NCBI RefSeq assembly: GCF_900005615.1
Contig: NZ_LN832562.1
Span: 124,001-188,000, forward strand
Reading direction: 5' to 3'
DNA: 64,000 nt
Source: Paracoccus aminovorans
GTDB lineage: Bacteria; Pseudomonadota; Alphaproteobacteria; Rhodobacterales; Rhodobacteraceae
Numbering within the stretch: the stretch's first letter is position 1; each line of letters starts with the position of its first letter. The notes under the pieces are model-generated. The model was not told where the DNA came from and did no database searches. It saw only the letters and a list, made by a program, of their open reading frames with translations. This document shows positions 60,615-64,000 of this stretch, piece after piece. Position numbers and translations under genes: made by a program.

Positions 60615-63017
60615 TCAGAAGCGGGACACCAGCGTCAGCATGGCGTTGCGCGGCTCTCCATAGGTGGCGATGTTCGCGGCGCCGGTGAAATAAGTCTTGT
60701 CGAAGACGTTGTTCAGGTTCAGCTGCGCCGACCAGCGCTCGTCGATATCGTAGCGCACCATCGCATCGGCGACGGTATAGCCGGCACGGTCCAACCGGAT
60801 CGGGTTGCCGCCGACATAGACATCGGTCCAGGTCCGGTTCTGCCAGCGCGCGCCGCCGCCGACGGTCCATTTCTCCCAGCGGCCGGGCAGGTTCCAGGTG
60901 GCGAAGACCTTGGCGCTGCGCGTGGGCAGGCTGGTCATGGCCTGGCTGCCGTCGGGATTGCGCTGCTTCATCGTCGCCGCGCCGAAGAACAGGTTCAGCC
61001 CGGGGCGGATCTCGCCCGAGATCTCGAATTCAACACCCTTGGCGCTGACCCCGTCCCGGCCGATATAGGCCTGTTCGCCGCCCGGCAGGAAATGGCCCTC
61101 GTCGATTTCCGCGACATTGTCCTGATAGGTGTGATACCAGGACAGCGAGGCGTTCAGCCGGTCGTCCATCCAGGCACCCTTGACGCCGATCTCCTTGTTC
61201 TTGCCCTGCACGGGGTCCAGATAGTCGCCGTTGCGGTCCTTGAGCTGCTGCGGGTTGAAGATCGAGGTGTAGCTGGCATAGACCGACAGGTCCGGCGTCA
61301 CCGCATAGACCAGCCCGACATAGGGCGTCGGCTCGGTGAAATGGCGGTCGTCTGATTTCCAGTCGGTATAGCGCAGCCCCAGGATAGCGGTCAGCGGATC
61401 GGCGAGCGAGACCCTGGCCGAGCCATAGACCGCGTATTGCGTGGCGCCGAGGTCCCAGCCGCCGCGGCTGTCGAGCACCCAGTCCGGCCGCGCCATGTCG
61501 CCGATCCAGTCGAAGACGCTGCCGATCACCGGCTGGGCGGCGGGGGTATAGATGGTCTGCCGGCTCCACTCGCGGCCGCCGTGGAAACCGAAGTTCAGCG
61601 CATGCTCGCGGCCGAAGGCCCGCAGGGGTCCGCCGACCTGCGCATCCAGCGCGATCTGGCGGCCATCGACCTTGTCCTTTTGCGCAAAGGGCTGCAGCCC
61701 CTCGCCGGTCACCGGATCGGGCTGGCCGTAAAAGCGCATGTGCTCGGCGGTATAGGTCTTGCGCATCAGGCTCAGCGTGGCATCGGCGGTCCAGCCGTTG
61801 CCGAAGTCATGGTCGATGCGGGCGGTGGCCAGGTCCTGCTTGCCGCTCCAACTGGTCCACCAGGGCGCGCTGGAAAAGCCGCGCGGGAAATGCGTCAGCG
61901 AGCCGTCGCTGAACATCGACGGCCACCCCGCCCATTCCGAGCCGCTGGGATCGTGGTTGCGGTGCTCGAGGCTGAAGGTCAGCATGGTGTCGGGCGTCAC
62001 GTCCCAGGCCAGCGTGCCGTAAACCGTCTGCTTGTCGACGTGATAGCGGTCGCGGAACCAGTCGCCGCTGTAAAGATCGGCGACCAGCCGACCGCGCAGG
62101 CTGCCCTGGGCGTTCAGCGGGCTCTGCACGTCCAGCGTGGCGCCGAAGCGGTTCCAGGTGCCGTAGCGGGTCTCGACGCTGCCGGTCAGTTCCCGGGCAT
62201 CGGCTTGCTTGCGGGTGATGCGCACGGCGGCGGCCGGATCGCCGGTGCCGGTCAGCAGCCCGCTCGCGCCGCGGATCACCTCGACATGGTCGTAGGCCGC
62301 GGTCGAGGATTGCACCCCGGTGCCGGCGAAGAAGCCCCAGCCGGCATCGACCAGCACGCCGTCGATGATATAGCTCGACACCCATTGCCCGCGCGCCCAG
62401 GTGTTGTCGCGGTCGGTCTCGTAGGTCGAGGAATTGACGCCGGTGGTATAGGCCAGCACCTGTTGCGTGGTCTGCAACCCCTGGTCGGCCATGCGCTGGC
62501 TGGTCACCACGCTGACCGATTGCGGCGTTTCCTTCAGCGTCAGCGGCAGGCCGGTCGCGCCGGTGGCGACATCGGTGGTGTAGGAATGGGTGCCCTCGGT
62601 CGTGCCGGGGGCCGAGGTCGCCAGGGTCACGGTTTCCAGCACCACGGCCCCGGACTCGGCCGCAGCGGCGGGGGCGGCGGCGGGTTCGATCACCACCGTC
62701 CCGGTGCCGTCTATGCGATGGCTCAGCCCGGTGCCCGCCAGCAAACGCGTCAGCGCCTGCTGCGCGGACATGATGCCGTGCACCGGGTTGGCCTGCACCG
62801 CGGTCCGGCGGTTTTCGCGGATGACCACCGACAGGCCGGTCACCGCGCCGATCCGGTTCGCGGCCTCGGCGACGGGACGCGCCGGAATGTCGAAGCGATA
62901 GACCTGCTCCTGCCGCCGGTCCTGCGCCTGCGCCAGCGTCGCCGGAGCGGGGCTGCACAGCAAGACGACCAGCAGGGTGCGGCCGATCCCGGCGGCCGAT
63001 TTTCGACTGAAGTTCAT
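60615..63017 (-). CDS. TonB-dependent siderophore receptor with N-terminal signalling (STN) domain
   Basis: 800 residues. Signal peptide about 1-32 (TLLVVLLCSPAPATLAQA). The STN/secretin-like domain follows (YRFDIPARPVAEAANRIGAV, then LTRLLAGTGLSHRIDGTGTV), then the plug (LKETPQSVSVVTSQRMADQG) and a 22-strand barrel ending NVFDKTYFTGAANIATYGEP and a C-terminal Phe (LVSRF). It imports a ferric siderophore and its STN domain signals to the FecR protein encoded just upstream. The ATG at 63017 has GAGAGGG; a longer start at 63089 is not needed. No Fur box was recognised. Confidence 0.94.
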   Translation of the reverse strand: MNFSRKSAAGIGRTLLVVLLCSPAPATLAQAQDRRQEQVYRFDIPARPVAEAANRIGAVTGLSVVIRENRRTAVQANPVHGIMSAQQALTRLLAGTGLSHRIDGTGTVVIEPAAAPAAAAESGAVVLETVTLATSAPGTTEGTHSYTTDVATGATGLPLTLKETPQSVSVVTSQRMADQGLQTTQQVLAYTTGVNSSTYETDRDNTWARGQWVSSYIIDGVLVDAGWGFFAGTGVQSSTAAYDHVEVIRGASGLLTGTGDPAAAVRITRKQADARELTGSVETRYGTWNRFGATLDVQSPLNAQGSLRGRLVADLYSGDWFRDRYHVDKQTVYGTLAWDVTPDTMLTFSLEHRNHDPSGSEWAGWPSMFSDGSLTHFPRGFSSAPWWTSWSGKQDLATARIDHDFGNGWTADATLSLMRKTYTAEHMRFYGQPDPVTGEGLQPFAQKDKVDGRQIALDAQVGGPLRAFGREHALNFGFHGGREWSRQTIYTPAAQPVIGSVFDWIGDMARPDWVLDSRGGWDLGATQYAVYGSARVSLADPLTAILGLRYTDWKSDDRHFTEPTPYVGLVYAVTPDLSVYASYTSIFNPQQLKDRNGDYLDPVQGKNKEIGVKGAWMDDRLNASLSWYHTYQDNVAEIDEGHFLPGGEQAYIGRDGVSAKGVEFEISGEIRPGLNLFFGAATMKQRNPDGSQAMTSLPTRSAKVFATWNLPGRWEKWTVGGGARWQNRTWTDVYVGGNPIRLDRAGYTVADAMVRYDIDERWSAQLNLNNVFDKTYFTGAANIATYGEPRNAMLTLVSRF

Positions 63018-63125
63018 AGCCCTCTCGTTCCTGTTCTGACGAGCGGCTACTCGAACCCGATGTCCCTTGCGTGCTCTCGAATCCTTCACGACCGGAACGG
63101 GGCATCGGTGCAGAAAAAACGTGCC

Positions 63126-64000
63126 TCAGGGCCCGATGATGGTCAGATGGCCCAGATCCAGGACGCGGAAGCCGAAGCTGGCCTGCAACGATGCCAGCGC
63201 CGCATCGGGGTCGGCGAGCGCGAAGCTGCCCGAGACTCGCTCTTCCGCCAGTCCGGGCGTCGCGACCACGATCCGGCCCCGGCGATAGCGTTCGATCTGG
63301 CCCAGCACATCCGCCAGCCGGGCGTCGTAAAAGACGAAGCGCCCGTCCCGCCAGGCAAGCGCGCTTTCCAGGCTCGCCTGTTCGACCGGACCGACGCCGC
63401 CGGCCGTCAGCCGCACCGTCTGGCCGGGCCCCAGCACGGCCGAGCCGGCCGCACCGCTGACCTCGACCCGGCCATGGGCCAGGGTCACGGTGACGGCGCC
63501 TTGCAGAAGCTGGACATCGAAACCGGTGCCCAGGACCCGGACCTCGCCCTCGGGCGTTTCGACGACGAAGGGCAGGCTGCCCGGCCGCACCTCGAAATAG
63601 GCGCCGCCGCGCAACAGGCGAACGCGGCGCTGGGTCGGGGTGTCGGCTTCTGCCAGGGCGCTGTCGGCGTCCAGCAGCACGGTCGAGCCGTCATACAGGG
63701 TCACCGACAGCGGCCGGGCGCGGGCGGCGACGTGATCGGCGGCCATGTCCTGCAGAAGATGCGGCCGTTCGACCCAAAGCGCCGCCACGGCCAGGCAGGC
63801 CGCGACCGCGCCGGCCAGCGCCTGCCTTCTTCGCCGCCGCCTTCGCCCGTGCATCCGGCCGATCCGGTCCAGATGGGCCGAGAGCGCCGGCCCGCGCGCC
63901 TGCGCCAGATCCGAGACCTGGCCGCCGGACTGCCAGGCTGCGGCCACCCGCTGCCAGGCGGCCTCATGCGCCGGGTCCGCGCGGCGCCAGGCCAGGGCCC
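63126..64000 (-). CDS. FecR-family anti-sigma regulator (N-terminus beyond window)
   Basis: The frame is open from the window edge to the stop at 63126, 291 residues visible. The edge reads ALAWRRADPAHEAAWQRVAA, the DUF4880 region that binds the ECF sigma factor, so the true start lies beyond 64000. A membrane-spanning segment (ALAGAVAACLAVAALWV) follows, then the FecR periplasmic domain (VTLYDGSTVLLDADSALAEA, LLRGGAYFEVRPGSLPFVVE, VRVLGTGFDVQLLQGAVTV) and a C-terminal STN-binding part. It transmits the signal from the TonB receptor to a sigma factor, expected just outside the window. A GTG at 63947 is only an internal codon. Confidence 0.93.
   Translation of the reverse strand, partial: ALAWRRADPAHEAAWQRVAAAWQSGGQVSDLAQARGPALSAHLDRIGRMHGRRRRRRRQALAGAVAACLAVAALWVERPHLLQDMAADHVAARARPLSVTLYDGSTVLLDADSALAEADTPTQRRVRLLRGGAYFEVRPGSLPFVVETPEGEVRVLGTGFDVQLLQGAVTVTLAHGRVEVSGAAGSAVLGPGQTVRLTAGGVGPVEQASLESALAWRDGRFVFYDARLADVLGQIERYRRGRIVVATPGLAEERVSGSFALADPDAALASLQASFGFRVLDLGHLTIIGP

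Noticed and set aside
63018..63125. Fur box upstream of the TonB receptor
   Set aside because: No 19-bp inverted GATAAT-type repeat can be seen; iron control may act through the sigma factor outside the window.
1..64000. tRNA, rRNA or CRISPR arrays
   Set aside because: No T-loop/acceptor pairs, rRNA blocks or regularly spaced direct repeats were found on either strand by eye; tRNAscan-SE or a CRISPR finder would be decisive.

Overview
The window is very GC-rich, densely coding, and carries gene families typical of Rhodobacterales: a GcvT-fused FAD oxidoreductase, taurine-type ABC importers, BKACE, a PQQ glucose dehydrogenase and UbiD/UbiX. It most resembles an accessory or catabolic region of a Paracoccus-like alphaproteobacterium. 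That placement is inferred from composition and gene content, not from a marker gene. No rRNA, tRNA, CRISPR array or replication origin was found.

Layout. 0-0.5 kb: 3' part of a LysR regulator, then about 1.25 kb without a recognisable gene. 1.8-7.7 kb: a dimethylglycine/sarcosine-dehydrogenase-like FAD-GcvT protein followed by a 989-aa fusion of a SerC-type aminotransferase with a SerA-type 2-hydroxyacid dehydrogenase. 8.6-10.6 kb: metB and a ChaC-like gamma-glutamylcyclotransferase. 11-15 kb (minus strand): trehalose operon otsB-GH15-otsA with 4-bp overlaps. 16-25.1 kb: an IclR-controlled divergent catabolic locus (FAD amine oxidase plus two SDRs in one direction; ABC importer, aldehyde dehydrogenase and cupin in the other). 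Two near-palindromic 10-4-10 sites overlap its two main promoters.

25.1-33.35 kb is a scar region. It holds an IS5-type transposase tail, frameshifted RND efflux remnants, a 5'-truncated ABC exporter, an intact MFS exporter/TetR pair, LysE- and EamA-like remnants, and a complete IS21 element whose right end cuts off the start of a ubiD-family gene. 33.3-39 kb: truncated ubiD, ubiX, a CobW-type metallochaperone, an NCS2 nucleobase permease and a cytosine-deaminase-like amidohydrolase, which look like a heterocycle uptake and breakdown operon. 39-40 kb: terminator, short tandem repeat and an IS481 remnant.

40.1-47.5 kb (minus strand): BKACE and class III aminotransferase, preceded by a PQQ glucose dehydrogenase with a permease, binding protein and ATPase of the nitrate/sulfonate/taurine class. 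48-52.9 kb: an AcoR-like regulator lacking the sigma54-contact loop, then an NTF2-flavin monooxygenase fusion and a butanediol-dehydrogenase-like enzyme, closed by a strong terminator. 53.3-57.9 kb: a compact four-gene Csu-type (spore coat U) chaperone-usher pilus operon. 58-60.3 kb: IS5-type remnant, small lipoprotein, a 24-residue membrane peptide gene translationally coupled to a membrane/coiled-coil protein, strong terminator. 60.6-64 kb (minus strand): TonB-dependent siderophore receptor with signalling domain and its FecR anti-sigma regulator, which runs off the window end.
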